From the NCBI RefSeq assembly GCF_031679605.1, contig NZ_CP117522.1:6448001-6512000 (forward strand): 64,000 nt of DNA, given 5' to 3'. Shown piece after piece: positions 33,897 to 42,809 of the stretch (its first letter is position 1; each line of letters opens with the position of its first letter). Under the pieces are notes generated by a model, which saw only the letters and a program-made list of their open reading frames with translations, searched no databases and was not told the origin of the DNA. The position numbers and the translations under genes are program-made. The stretch is from Streptomyces luomodiensis (GTDB taxonomy: Bacteria > Actinomycetota > Actinomycetes > Streptomycetales > Streptomycetaceae).

Positions 33897-35510
33897 ATGG
33901 ACGTAGTGCCGCTGTTGATGCTGGTCGCGGGGAGCGCGGTGGTCGCCGGCGCGGCCCGCCGGACGCGGGTGCCCGCACCGCTGTTGCTGGTGGCGGTCGG
34001 GCTCGTCGGCTCATACGTGCCGGGGGTGCCCGACTACACCCTGGATCCGCATGTCGTGCTGCCCCTGGTGCTGCCGCCGCTGCTGCACACCGCGGCGCTG
34101 GACAGCTCGTACCTGGATCTGCGTGCCAATCTGCGGCCCGTCGCGCTGCTCTCGGTCGGCTATGTCCTCTTCGCCACGGTCGCGGTCGGCGTGGTCGCCC
34201 ATCTGGTGATCCCGGGCCTGCCGCTGGCCGCCGCCCTGGTGCTGGGCGCGGTGGTCGCGCCGCCGGACGCCGTGGCCGCCACCGCCATCGCCCGCCGCAT
34301 CGGGCTGCCCTCCCGGCTCACCACGGTGCTCCAGGGCGAGTCGCTGTTCAACGACGCGACCGCGATCACCGCCTACCGGGTGGCGGTGGCCGCGGCGGTG
34401 GGGGAGGGGGTCAGCTGGACCGAGGGGGTGCGGGAGTTCGTCTTCGCGGCCGTCGGCGGGGTCGTGGTCGGTCTGATCCTGATGGTGCCGCTGCACTGGC
34501 TCCGCACCCGGCTGCGGGACCCGCTCCTCCAGAACACCCTGTCGCTGCTCATCCCCTTCGTCGCCTACGCCGCCGCCGAACAGGTCGGGGCATCGGGCGT
34601 GCTCGCCGTCGTGGTGGTCGGGCTCTACCTCGGACACCACTCCTGGCAGGTCGACTTCGCGACCCGGCTCCAGGAGGCGGCGGTCTGGCGGATGATCGAC
34701 TTCATCCTGGAGTCGGTGGTGTTCGCGCTGATCGGGCTGCAACTGCGGGTCGTGGTGGCCGGTCTGGGGGAGTACGGGGCGGGCCAGGCCGCCTGGTACG
34801 CGGCCGTCGTCTTCCTGACCGTGGTGGCCGCCCGCTTCGTCTGGGTCTTCCCGGCGACCTTCCTGCCGCGGATGCTCTTCCCCGGCATCCGCGAGCGCGA
34901 GCCCGGCACCGACTGGACCGCCTCGGTCGTCGTCGGCTGGGCCGGGATGCGCGGGGTGGTCTCACTGGCCATCGCCTTCTCGATCCCGCAGACCGTGCAC
35001 GGCGGAGGGCCCTTTCCGGCCCGCAACCTGATCCTCTTCCTGACCTTCACCACCGTCATCGGCACCCTGGTCGGCCACGGGCTCACCCTGCCCTCCCTGA
35101 TCCGGCTGCTCGGGCTGCCGGGCCGCGATCCACGGGCCGAGACGCTCGCCGAGGCGCAGGCGCAGAACGCGGCGTCGCTGGAGGCCGAGCGCCGACTGGA
35201 CGAACTGCTCGCCGACGAGCGCAACGCCCTGCCGCCGCCACTCGCCGCCCGGCTGCGCACGGTGCTGGAACAGCGCCGCAACGCCGTATGGGAGCGGCTC
35301 GGGGCGGTCAACGAGGTGACCGGCGAATCGGCGGACGACACCTATCGGAGGCTGGCCCGGGAGATGATCGAGGCCGAGCGGAAGGTGTTCGTGGACCTGC
35401 GGGACGCCCGGCGGATCGACGACGAGATGCTGCGGTCGCTGCTGCGCCGGCTGGACCTGGAGGAGGCGGCGCTCTACCGGGAGGGGGCCACGGAGGATGA
35501 AGGAGCCTGA
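33897..35510 (+). CDS. CPA1-type Na+/H+ antiporter
   Basis: A 537-residue antiporter with about 11-12 transmembrane helices. The ion-binding pair lies in GAVVAPPDAVAATAIARRIG and GESLFNDATAITAYR (ND motif), as in NhaP/CPA1 proteins. AGMRGVVSLAIAF is the conserved helix near the end. A cytoplasmic tail of about 130 residues is charged and helical. ATG 33897 (MDVVPLLML) is preferred; ATG 33855 adds 14 hydrophilic residues. Maintains Na+ and pH balance. Confidence 0.85.
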   Translation: MDVVPLLMLVAGSAVVAGAARRTRVPAPLLLVAVGLVGSYVPGVPDYTLDPHVVLPLVLPPLLHTAALDSSYLDLRANLRPVALLSVGYVLFATVAVGVVAHLVIPGLPLAAALVLGAVVAPPDAVAATAIARRIGLPSRLTTVLQGESLFNDATAITAYRVAVAAAVGEGVSWTEGVREFVFAAVGGVVVGLILMVPLHWLRTRLRDPLLQNTLSLLIPFVAYAAAEQVGASGVLAVVVVGLYLGHHSWQVDFATRLQEAAVWRMIDFILESVVFALIGLQLRVVVAGLGEYGAGQAAWYAAVVFLTVVAARFVWVFPATFLPRMLFPGIREREPGTDWTASVVVGWAGMRGVVSLAIAFSIPQTVHGGGPFPARNLILFLTFTTVIGTLVGHGLTLPSLIRLLGLPGRDPRAETLAEAQAQNAASLEAERRLDELLADERNALPPPLAARLRTVLEQRRNAVWERLGAVNEVTGESADDTYRRLAREMIEAERKVFVDLRDARRIDDEMLRSLLRRLDLEEAALYREGATEDEGA

Positions 35511-35631
35511 GCCCCGCGCGAGGGTGTCTGAGGCTCCCTGCGAGGGCTTGATCCCCGTGCGAGGGTGCCTGAGCCCCGTGCCAGGGCGCGTGAGTCCCGT
35601 GCCAGGGCGCGTGAGCCCCGTGCCAGGGCGC
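35507..35631. repeat. 21-base tandem repeat, six copies
   Basis: Six units of about CTGAGCCCCGTGCCAGGGCG-C (one is 20 bases) begin in the antiporter stop codon. The last three are nearly identical. They fill most of the gap to the convergent amidase gene. Confidence 0.85.
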
Positions 35632-35680
35632 CTGGGGCCGGAGCCCCCCGCCCCTCCGTGGCCGTCCGCCGTCCCCGGCG

Positions 35681-36271
35681 CTACTTGAGCCGCTCGCGGA
35701 TCCGGGCGCGCATCGCGTCCATCGTGAAGCCGCGCGGATCCACCTTGCCCGGCTGCCATTCGAGGTGGCCGATCACCGAGCGCTCGGTCCAGCCGTGATG
35801 GCGGCACACGGCGGCCGCGGCCCGTGCGATCGCGTCCAGCTGCTCCTCGGGCCACGGGTCCTCGCCATCGCCGAGGTTTTCGCACTCGAAGCCGTAGAAG
35901 GCGCGGTTGCCGTCGGTATTGGCCTCGTTGTCCGGTGGCAGCGCCTTCTCGGCGATCACCGCCCGCAGCACGTCGTCGTCGCCCAGCCCGGCGTGGTTGG
36001 CGCGGCCGTAGCCGACCAGGTGGACCCCGCCGTCCTTGGCGATCACGCCGTGGCACAGCGGGCCGGGCAGCGACTCGAAGCCGTCCCGGCAGATCTCCAC
36101 CGTCTCCTCGGTGCCGGAGGTGACGGTGTGGTGGATCATCACCCCGTGCACCGGGCCCCACGGCCCCTTGTGGTTTCTGTTGTGCTGCCGCCAGTCGCCG
36201 ACCTGCGTCACCCGCACGCCCTCGTCCGTCAGCGCCGCCAGGAAGTCCCCCGCGGACATGGGTGAGGCCAT
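35681..36271 (-). CDS. N-acetylmuramoyl-L-alanine amidase (Amidase_2)
   Basis: A 196-residue type-2 amidase cleaving the lactyl-Ala bond of peptidoglycan. Zinc ligands are His47 or His48 (VMIHHTVT) and His in VIGHLEWQPGKVDPRG, with the KxDP motif and Glu/Tyr in FYGFECENLG. It lacks a signal peptide, like phage endolysins and recycling amidases. GGAGGCGG lies six bases before ATG 36271. Confidence 0.85.
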   Translation of the reverse strand: MASPMSAGDFLAALTDEGVRVTQVGDWRQHNRNHKGPWGPVHGVMIHHTVTSGTEETVEICRDGFESLPGPLCHGVIAKDGGVHLVGYGRANHAGLGDDDVLRAVIAEKALPPDNEANTDGNRAFYGFECENLGDGEDPWPEEQLDAIARAAAAVCRHHGWTERSVIGHLEWQPGKVDPRGFTMDAMRARIRERLK

Positions 36272-36453
36272 GACCGCCTCCGTTCTGGTCGTACGGCGGG
36301 CCCCGGTCGCGGCCCGCCTGGTTCATCTGTGGGCTTACCCATCGCACATCGATAAACACATGGAGTGATGGACGGTCGGGTGAGGGTTTCGGGTGAGGGT
36401 TATCGTGCGAACCGATCCATCCGCTCGTCGTCGCACGGGAGACGCACCGCACC

Positions 36454-37371
36454 ATGACCATGGACTACCAGGCAGTGCTGGAGGAGGTCGCGGCCCATGT
36501 GAAGCCGCGGATCGGCCGGGGCCGGGTGGCCCAGTACATCCCGGCGCTCGCCTCGGTGGACCCGGACCACTTCGGGATCGCCCTCGCCGACACCGACGGC
36601 CGGGTCGCCGGGGTCGGCGACTGGGAGCGGCCCTTCTCGATGCAGTCCATCTCCAAGGCGTTCAGCCTCGCGCTGGTGCTCGCCGAGGACGGCGAGAAGC
36701 TGTGGCGGCGGGTCGGCCGGGAGCCCTCGGGCAACCCCTTCAACTCCCTGGTGCAGCTGGAGTACGAGAACGGCATCCCGCGCAACCCGTTCATCAACGC
36801 CGGGGCGCTCGTCGTCACCGACCGGCTGCACACCCTTACCGGCGACGCCAGCACCACCATGCTGGACTTCCTGCGCGCCGAGAGCGGCAATCCGGACCTC
36901 GCCTTCGACCAGGAGGTCGCCGCATCCGAGGCCGCCCATGGCGACCGTAATGCCGCCCTCGCCCACTTCATGGCCGGCTACGGCAACCTCGACAACCCCG
37001 TGCCGACCGTCCTGGAGCACTACTTCTGGCAGTGCTCGATCCGGATGAGCTGCCGGGACCTGGCGCTGGCCGGCGGTTTCCTGGCCCGCCACGGGCTGCG
37101 CGCGGACGGTTCGCGGCTGCTGTCGCGCAGCGAGGCCAAGCGGGTCAACGCGGTCATGCTCACCTGCGGTACGTACGACGCGGCCGGTGACTTCGCCTAC
37201 CGCGTCGGGCTGCCCGGCAAGAGCGGCGTCGGCGGCGGCATCGTCGCGGTGGTCCCCGGCCGCTGCACGCTGTGCGTCTGGAGCCCCGGCCTCGACGCGC
37301 GCGGCAACTCGGTGGCCGGACTGGCGGCCCTGGACCACTTCACGACGCTGACCGGCTGGTCCGTCTTCTGA
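36454..37371 (+). CDS. glsA: glutaminase A
   Basis: A 305-residue serine-dependent glutaminase, hydrolysing glutamine to glutamate and ammonia. The beta-lactamase-like catalytic pair Ser65-x-x-Lys68 is in MQSISKAF. EYENGIPRNPFINAGALV and PGKSGVGGGIVAVVPG are family signatures. Length is that of E. coli YbaS/YneH. Confidence 0.95.
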   Translation: MTMDYQAVLEEVAAHVKPRIGRGRVAQYIPALASVDPDHFGIALADTDGRVAGVGDWERPFSMQSISKAFSLALVLAEDGEKLWRRVGREPSGNPFNSLVQLEYENGIPRNPFINAGALVVTDRLHTLTGDASTTMLDFLRAESGNPDLAFDQEVAASEAAHGDRNAALAHFMAGYGNLDNPVPTVLEHYFWQCSIRMSCRDLALAGGFLARHGLRADGSRLLSRSEAKRVNAVMLTCGTYDAAGDFAYRVGLPGKSGVGGGIVAVVPGRCTLCVWSPGLDARGNSVAGLAALDHFTTLTGWSVF

Positions 37372-37463
37372 CAACCTTCCGGCCGGTGACGGGCGGAGGT
37401 GGCGCCCGGCCCGGCACGGCGGGAGCATGGAGGGTAGTGGTGGTGAGCAGGAGGTGTACCGCC

Positions 37464-37688
37464 ATGCAGCATGAGATGCGCGCCGAATACGAGGAGGGCA
37501 GCTCCGGGCGGGTCGCGGGCGCACCGGTCAAGATCTGGCACATGGTCCGCGCCAACGGAACGACGGCGATGTGCGGACGGGAACTGGACCCGGACGCCGA
37601 GACCCAGGCCGCCGACCTGTGGGCCACGAGCGACTCGGGCCCCTTCTGCCACTCGTGCGGTGCGATGTATCTGCGCGAGGTCCCTTGA
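37464..37688 (+). CDS. small Cys-containing protein
   Basis: A 74-residue protein starting MQHEMRAEYEEGSSG. It has TAMCGREL and then FCHSCGAMY, so Cys-x27-Cys-x2-Cys, possibly a zinc site. AGGAGGTGTACC sets the start. Its TGA overlaps the TTG start of the AraC gene (TTGA). Similar small proteins recur in Streptomyces; function unknown. Confidence 0.7.
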   Translation: MQHEMRAEYEEGSSGRVAGAPVKIWHMVRANGTTAMCGRELDPDAETQAADLWATSDSGPFCHSCGAMYLREVP

Positions 37689-38473
37689 GCGCGTACCGGG
37701 AACGGAGGGCGCTGATCGGCGGCGGCGCCGTGGTGTGGACCCGTACGGCCGGCGCCGGACCGCAGCGGGTGCTCCCGGACGGCTGCACGGATCTGATCTG
37801 GAGCGACGCCGGACCGGACGGCGAGCTGTTCGTCGCGGGTCCGGACACCCGCGCCCATCTGGCCTCCGGCCCGCCGGGCAGCCGCGCCGTGGGCCTGCGG
37901 TTCGCCCCTGGTGCGGGTCCCGCCGTGCTCGGCGTACCGGCGCATGAACTCCGGGACCTGCGGGTGCCGTTGGCCGCGCTCTGGCCGGACGCGGAGGTCC
38001 GGCGGCTGGCCGAGCGGATCGCCGAGGGGATCGCCGAGGGGATCGGCGAGGGGATCGGCGAGGGGATCGGCGGGCGGATCGGCGGCCGGGGCGCCGGGCG
38101 CGAGGCGGCTCCGGGACGCGTCCTGGAGGAAGCCGCCCTGGGCCGGCTGCGGATGGCGGAACCCCCTGATCCGGTGCTCGCCGCGATCGTCGCGGGGGTC
38201 TCGCGCGGGACGGGAGTGGCCCGGATCGCCGCCGCCGTGGGGCTGGGAGAGCGGCAGCTGCGCCGCCGCTCCCTCGCCGCGTTCGGCTACGGCCCCAGGA
38301 CGCTGGGCCGGGTGCTCCGGCTGAACCGCGCCCTGGACCTGGCGCGCACCGGTCTCCGCTTCGCGGAGGTCGCGGCGGCGGCGGGCTACGCCGACCAGGC
38401 CCACCTCGCCCGCGAGGTGCGGACACTGACGGGCGTCCCCCTGGGCCGTCTGCTCCAGGGGTCAGGAGGGTAG
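37685..38473 (+). CDS. AraC-family regulator
   Basis: About 262 residues. The N-terminal sensor domain is of the DUF6597 type (VLPDGCTDLIWS, FVAGPDTRAHL, then VGLRFAPGAG). The C-terminal double HTH contains VARIAAAVGLGERQLRRRS and FAEVAAAAGYADQAHLAREV. The TTG start overlaps the previous TGA. A stretch of 12-base repeats (38021-38090) gives GI(A/G)E units between the domains. Its last 12 bases overlap the convergent VOC gene. Confidence 0.8.
   Translation: MSAYRERRALIGGGAVVWTRTAGAGPQRVLPDGCTDLIWSDAGPDGELFVAGPDTRAHLASGPPGSRAVGLRFAPGAGPAVLGVPAHELRDLRVPLAALWPDAEVRRLAERIAEGIAEGIGEGIGEGIGGRIGGRGAGREAAPGRVLEEAALGRLRMAEPPDPVLAAIVAGVSRGTGVARIAAAVGLGERQLRRRSLAAFGYGPRTLGRVLRLNRALDLARTGLRFAEVAAAAGYADQAHLAREVRTLTGVPLGRLLQGSGG
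38021..38090 (+). repeat. 12-base in-frame tandem repeat in the AraC gene
   Basis: Six units of the type GCCGAGGGGATC encode (A/G)EGI repeats. The number of units is likely variable between strains. Confidence 0.8.
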
Positions 38474-38857
38474 CGGGGCGAAGAGGTCCACGCCGTTGCC
38501 GTCGGGGTCGAGGACCACCGCGTAGCGCTGCCCCCACACCGCGTCCCACGGCTCCTTCTCCCCGCGCGCCCCCGCCGCCACGAGGTCCCGGTAGGTCTTG
38601 TCCACCTCGGCCGGGCTGTCGCAGAGGAAGGCCAGTGACACCCGGTGGGACCCGGCCGGCGGTGTCCACTCCGGGTCGAAGGAGCGCACCGTCTCGACGG
38701 TGTCCCACATCAGCCGTGTCCCGCCGGGCAGGGTGGCCTCGGCGTGGGGCTGGGTGTCGGCCTCGGCGGGGAGGTCGAGGCCGAGGCCGCGGTAGAAGGC
38801 GAGGGACGCCGCCATGTCGGCGACGACCAGGCCGATGGCGTTGAATCGTGCTGTCAT
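38462..38857 (-). CDS. VOC-family (glyoxalase-like) protein
   Basis: A 131-residue vicinal-oxygen-chelate protein: NAIGLVVADMAASLAFYRGL, then DLPAEADTQPHAE, and WGQRYAVVLDPDGNGVDLFA. It resembles glyoxalase/bleomycin-resistance proteins. The metal site is incomplete at motif level (His in PHAEATL, Asp in GVDLF). Convergent with AraC. Confidence 0.85.
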   Translation of the reverse strand: MTARFNAIGLVVADMAASLAFYRGLGLDLPAEADTQPHAEATLPGGTRLMWDTVETVRSFDPEWTPPAGSHRVSLAFLCDSPAEVDKTYRDLVAAGARGEKEPWDAVWGQRYAVVLDPDGNGVDLFAPLPS

Positions 38858-39003
38858 GCGGGCAGCGTAGGCAGCGCGCCGGCCGCCGGTCTTGAACGAA
38901 TCGGACTCCCGGCCGGGACCGCCGGGGGCCGTCGGAGCGCCGTCGGGACGCCGGGACGCCGTCGGGGGCCGCCGGGGGGCCGCCGGGAGCCGTCGGGGCG
39001 CTG

Positions 39004-39942
39004 TCAGGGGCAGCGGATGACCTGGCCGGCGTACGACAGATTGCCGCCGAAGCCGAAGAGCAGCACCGGGGCGCCGGAGGGGACCTCCCCGCGCTCGACG
39101 AGCTTGGAGAGCGCGAGCGGAATGCTGGCCGCCGAGGTGTTGCCGGACTCCACCACATCGCGGGCGATCACCGCGTTGACCGCGCCCAGCTTGCGGGCGA
39201 CCGGCTCGACGATCCGCAGATTGGCCTGGTGCAGCACCACCCCGGCCAGGTCCTCCGGGGCGGTACCGGCCCGTTCGCACACCTTCCGCGCGATGGGCGG
39301 CAGCTGGGTGGTGGCCCAGCGGTAGACGGTCTGGCCCTCCTGCGAGAAGCGGGGCGGGGTGCCCTCGATGAGGACCGCGCCGCCCATCTCCGGTACCGAG
39401 CCCCACACCACCGGGCCGATGCCCGGCCGCTCGGCGGCCACCACCACGGCCGCGCCCGCGCCGTCGCCGGTCAGGACGCAGGTGGAGCGGTCGGTCCAGT
39501 CGGTGGCCGCGCTGAACTTCTCCGCGCCGATCACCAGGGCCGCGGTGGCCGCCCCGGCCCGGATGGTGTGGTCGGCGGTGGCGAGGGCGTGGGTGAACCC
39601 GGCGCACACCACGTTGAGGTCCATGGTGGCGGGGCAGGGCAGCCCGAGCCGGGCGGCGACGCGGGCCGCCATGTTGGGGCTGCGGTCGATCGCCGTACAG
39701 GTGGCGACGAGCACGAGGTCGATGTCCGAGGGGGCGAGGCCGCTGTGGGCCAGCGCCTTGGCGGCCGCCGCCGCGGCCATCTCGTCGACCGTCTCGTCGG
39801 GGCGGGCGAGGTGCCGGGTGCGGATGCCCACCCGGCTGCGGATCCACTCGTCGCTGGTGTCGACCATGGCCGCGAGGTCGTCGTTGCCGAGCACTTTCGC
39901 GGGCTGGTAGTGGCCGAGCGCCAGTACGTGCGAGCCGGTCAT
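39004..39942 (-). CDS. 3-oxoacyl-ACP synthase III (FabH-like)
   Basis: A 312-residue KASIII-type enzyme joining an acyl-CoA to malonyl-ACP or a related acceptor. The catalytic triad Cys113 (NVVCAGFTHAL), His238 (VVLHQANLRIV) and Asn268 (ESGNTSAASIP) is intact. DEWIRSRVGIRTRH is typical. It stands alone, not in the fab operon, so it may serve a special acyl starter. AAGGGG is eight bases upstream of the start. Bases 38905-39003 downstream are GC-rich short repeats. Confidence 0.9.
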   Translation of the reverse strand: MTGSHVLALGHYQPAKVLGNDDLAAMVDTSDEWIRSRVGIRTRHLARPDETVDEMAAAAAAKALAHSGLAPSDIDLVLVATCTAIDRSPNMAARVAARLGLPCPATMDLNVVCAGFTHALATADHTIRAGAATAALVIGAEKFSAATDWTDRSTCVLTGDGAGAAVVVAAERPGIGPVVWGSVPEMGGAVLIEGTPPRFSQEGQTVYRWATTQLPPIARKVCERAGTAPEDLAGVVLHQANLRIVEPVARKLGAVNAVIARDVVESGNTSAASIPLALSKLVERGEVPSGAPVLLFGFGGNLSYAGQVIRCP

Positions 39943-40328
39943 CGGTCATCCCCTTCGCGCCAGTGCCGACATATCCACGCCTTTTGCGGGGATCTCGACG
40001 CACAGTCTGCGGTGTGTCCAAGCTTGAGGGGAGCAGACGTGCCGTGCGCTCGGGTTACTCACCAATCCTGGCCGCCGAGATCTGGAGCTTTCGGCCTTTC
40101 CTCGGCAGGGGGCGAGGCTGGGTGACGGAAGGGAGTGACACCTGACCGCGGCTCAGGACAGCCGAGGGGTCTTAATAGGTCAACGTCATGTGCCTGGCGG
40201 TTCGTTGACTGGTCAGCCGGTAGATGGGTATGTCACCTACTGAAGGGCCGGCCTGGACCCCGGCGATGACCGGCGTGGCCGTGGGCTCCGGTGTCGCGCG
40301 CCTCCACCAGGTGGTCAAGGAGGCTTGC
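39943..40328. promoter_or_regulatory. 386-base region before the first STAS gene
   Basis: No gene seen. An in-frame extension of the STAS gene back to 40224 exists, but a strong ribosome site favours 40329. A possible stress-sigma promoter lies at 40204-40231 (GTTG, 18 bases, GGGTAT; the usual SigB-type spacing is 14-16). Confidence 0.35.
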
Positions 40329-40721
40329 ATGTTCGATGATCGGCCCGCCTTCGGCGTCCGAGTCCACGTGGTCGGCGGCGTCACCGTCGCCGAGATCGCG
40401 GGAGAGCTGGACATCTTCGCCGCGGGGCGGATCGTGGCTCGGCTCGACTCCCTCGCTCAGGTACGGTGCCCGGATCTGGTCCTGGACCTGCGGCCGGTCA
40501 CGTTCCTGGACTGTGCCGGATTGTCGTTACTGTGCCGATTGCGCAATCGTGTGCTGGAGCGGGACGGGCGGCTGCGGCTCGTCATCGACGAACCGCGGTT
40601 TCTGCGACTGCTGCGCATGGTCCGGCTGGACGACGCCTTCGAGGTGCTGGAGGATCTGACGCCGGCGATCGCGGGGGCCGCGGGTCCGGTGACCGGAGGG
40701 GGCGGTGACGCCCTCGCCTAG
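40329..40721 (+). CDS. STAS-domain anti-sigma factor antagonist
   Basis: A 130-residue SpoIIAA/RsbV-like protein. GVTVAEIAGELDIFAAGRIV is followed by LDLRPVTFLDCAGLSLLCRL and the C-terminal RLLRMVRLDDAFEVLE. In partner switching the Ser after Asp in D-S-(S/T)-G is phosphorylated; here it is Cys62 followed by Ala, so no phospho-acceptor is left. AAGGAGG is six bases before ATG 40329. It may be permanently active or respond to redox; this is inference. Confidence 0.8.
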   Translation: MFDDRPAFGVRVHVVGGVTVAEIAGELDIFAAGRIVARLDSLAQVRCPDLVLDLRPVTFLDCAGLSLLCRLRNRVLERDGRLRLVIDEPRFLRLLRMVRLDDAFEVLEDLTPAIAGAAGPVTGGGGDALA

Positions 40722-40946
40722 GGCAAAGCTGAAGAAGTGTCAATAACAAGAACCGAAATTCACTCGAACAGGCGGTCTTGACTCGTCGAATTCCGCGTCC
40801 CTGCCTCTGTAACCGGTGGTCACCCCTTTACGCTCGCGGGACGTCGCCTAAGGACCCGGCGGATTCGCACTCGATGCCCGACCTGCCCGCTTCCGGGGAC
40901 CCTGACAAGGTGAGGGGGTAGTGTGCCGTTCCGAGGGGATTTCGCG

Positions 40947-41384
40947 ATGACGCAGCCAGGCGCCTCCCGGTATGCGCCGGTGCCGCCGGCTCACGGCGCT
41001 CATGCCGCCGCCGCGGACGGCGTTGCGGACGCTGCCGCGGATGACACCGCTCCTCGCGTTCATACGTACCGGACCGGCGGGTACACCGTGGTGGAGCTCC
41101 ATGGCGAGATCGACATCGCCGGGCTGGGGACTGTGGGGCCGTCGCTGGACGCGGCCACGACCGGGGACGAGCCCGCGGTGATCGTGGACTTACGGCCGGC
41201 CGCCTTCTTCGACTGTTCGGGCCTGGGACTGCTGTGCCGGGCCCATCGGCGTGTGGGGGAGCGGCACGGACGGATGCGGCTGGTCTGCGACAACGCCTTG
41301 GTCCTCCGCACCCTGCGGGCGGGGCGGCTGCTGGATGTGCTCCGCCCGGTCGCCACGCTGGACGAGGCGCTGCGGCAGGAGTAG
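40947..41384 (+). CDS. STAS-domain anti-sigma factor antagonist
   Basis: A 145-residue relative of the preceding gene. An Ala/Asp-rich head of 40 residues leads to YTVVELHGEIDIAGLGTV and DLRPAAFFDCSGLGLLCRAH. The phospho-Ser position is Cys90, followed by Ser91. ATG 40947 has GAGGGG eight bases upstream; a GTG at 40923 adds eight residues. It is 225 bases after the first STAS gene on the same strand, and no gene is seen between. Confidence 0.8.
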   Translation: MTQPGASRYAPVPPAHGAHAAAADGVADAAADDTAPRVHTYRTGGYTVVELHGEIDIAGLGTVGPSLDAATTGDEPAVIVDLRPAAFFDCSGLGLLCRAHRRVGERHGRMRLVCDNALVLRTLRAGRLLDVLRPVATLDEALRQE

Positions 41385-41438
41385 GCACCAGGAGCGGGGG
41401 CGGGCCTGGCCTGTGCGGCGGGGTGTCGGCGGGTCTCC

Positions 41439-41530
41439 GGCCGCTCCCGGGCGCGGCGGTCGGCCGCTCTCAGGTACGGCGGTCGGCCGGTCCCAGGTCC
41501 GGCGGCCGGTCGGTCTCAGATCCGGCCGTC
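41439..41530. repeat. 23-base tandem repeat, four copies
   Basis: Units begin at 41439, 41462, 41485 and 41508 (GGCCGGTCCCAGGTCCGGCG-GCC type). The last copy contains the stop codon of the leftward small membrane gene. Confidence 0.8.
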
Positions 41531-41734
41531 CCGGGGAGGGGGCATCCGATGGCCCCGGTGCTGCCGTCCACGGCCCCAGGGGCGATGACGGGACCGGCCG
41601 CCCGGGTGGACGTCGTGGCTCTCGGCGGACATGCGGTTGCCGTTCTGGACATTGGTCCGGTGGATCAGCAGGGCGCCCACGGCGATCAGCGCGAGGATCA
41701 CGACCACGGTGATCACGGTCTCCATCGTGCTCAC
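41516..41734 (-). CDS. small single-helix membrane protein
   Basis: A 72-residue protein with one N-terminal transmembrane helix (METVITVVVILALIAVGALL) and a His/Arg/Pro/Gly-rich cytoplasmic tail. AGGGAG precedes GTG 41734 and ATG 41725. The family is not certain; short proteins of this shape are common in Streptomyces. Confidence 0.55.
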   Translation of the reverse strand: MSTMETVITVVVILALIAVGALLIHRTNVQNGNRMSAESHDVHPGGRSRHRPWGRGRQHRGHRMPPPRDGRI

Positions 41735-41959
41735 CCACTCCCTGGGGCCGGGCCCCAGCTGGAGGGAATCCGGCCTGTTTGTTCGGAATGCTCCTGGTGT
41801 TTATACGGTACCTCCGGGCGGAGGCGGCGTCGTTTCTCGCGGGACGCTCCCCGTGGGGTGCTCATCGGCGTCCGCGCACGCCGAACGCCCGCACCCGGCG
41901 TCGGGAACCAGGTGCGGGCGGTCAGGCCCTGATCCAGGGGATCAGTGGGTTCGGCGGGC

Positions 41960-42625
41960 TCAGCGGGCCGCGGCCGTCTGCTTCTCGATCGAGGCCAGAC
42001 CGTTGGCCCAGAGCTGGTTGACGCGGTTGATCTCGTCCTGGTTCGGCTGCGAGTTGGTGCAGGAGGTGCCGGGGCCGCCACCGGACATCAGCTCGCTGCA
42101 CGGACCCGAGTAGTGGTCCGGGAGGCCCAGCACATGGCCGGTCTCGTGCGCGGTGACCCGGGTGGAGTCGTACTCCTGGTTCTGGGCGTAGTCCAGGAAG
42201 ACGTAGCCGCTGCCGTGGCCGTCGGTGCTCGCGTACGAGCCATTGGGGTCGTTGCCCTCGCGGTAGGTGAAGTCCGGGTTGCTGCCCTCCTGGAGCTTCA
42301 CGTTGCTCACCGCGGCGTTCCATATCTGGGTGGAGCGGGCTATCACCGACCGGAAGGTCGGGGCCTGGCTCGCGCTGTAGGTCACCGTGACGGCCGCTGA
42401 CGTGCTGGGCGACTTCGCCCGCTTGGCCAGCGCCGACTTCATCACGGCCTTGATGAAGGCGTCGGTGTCGGCCCGCTCCGCACCGCTCGGGGCGTAGGCG
42501 GCGGTCGCGGCGCCCCGCTGAGCCGTGGTGTGGTCGGGCGTGGCGGCGGACGCGGGCACGGCGGCCAGGCTCGCCGCCAGGCCGAGGCCGATGGTCGCGG
42601 ACAGCGCCAGCTTGGGGAGTGACAT
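41960..42625 (-). CDS. snpA: snapalysin, secreted M7 metalloprotease
   Basis: A 221-residue small neutral protease. A Sec signal ends about VPASAA (residue 28), a short pro-region of about 50 residues follows, and then the catalytic domain with [12 protein letters not shown]. His160, His164 and Asp170 bind zinc and Glu161 is catalytic, as is special to snapalysins. PCSELMSGG forms the Met-turn. It is divergent from a LysR gene, matching the known snpA/snpR (mprA/mprR) pairs of Streptomyces, in which the LysR activates the protease. Confidence 0.95.
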   Translation of the reverse strand: MSLPKLALSATIGLGLAASLAAVPASAATPDHTTAQRGAATAAYAPSGAERADTDAFIKAVMKSALAKRAKSPSTSAAVTVTYSASQAPTFRSVIARSTQIWNAAVSNVKLQEGSNPDFTYREGNDPNGSYASTDGHGSGYVFLDYAQNQEYDSTRVTAHETGHVLGLPDHYSGPCSELMSGGGPGTSCTNSQPNQDEINRVNQLWANGLASIEKQTAAAR

Positions 42626-42809
42626 GTGGGGGGCTCCTCATCGTCCTCGGGCCCCGGTCGCCGTGTGGGGTGGCGACCGAGGCCGTGGGATGAACTCTTG
42701 GCTGACGCAGAGTCTTGAGGAGATCCGGCCGTACGCGGAGATATCAACTGGTGATAGGACCAGGGCATATCCCTCGCCGGCATCCGGGAGCCTGCCCGAC
42801 AGCCCCCGT

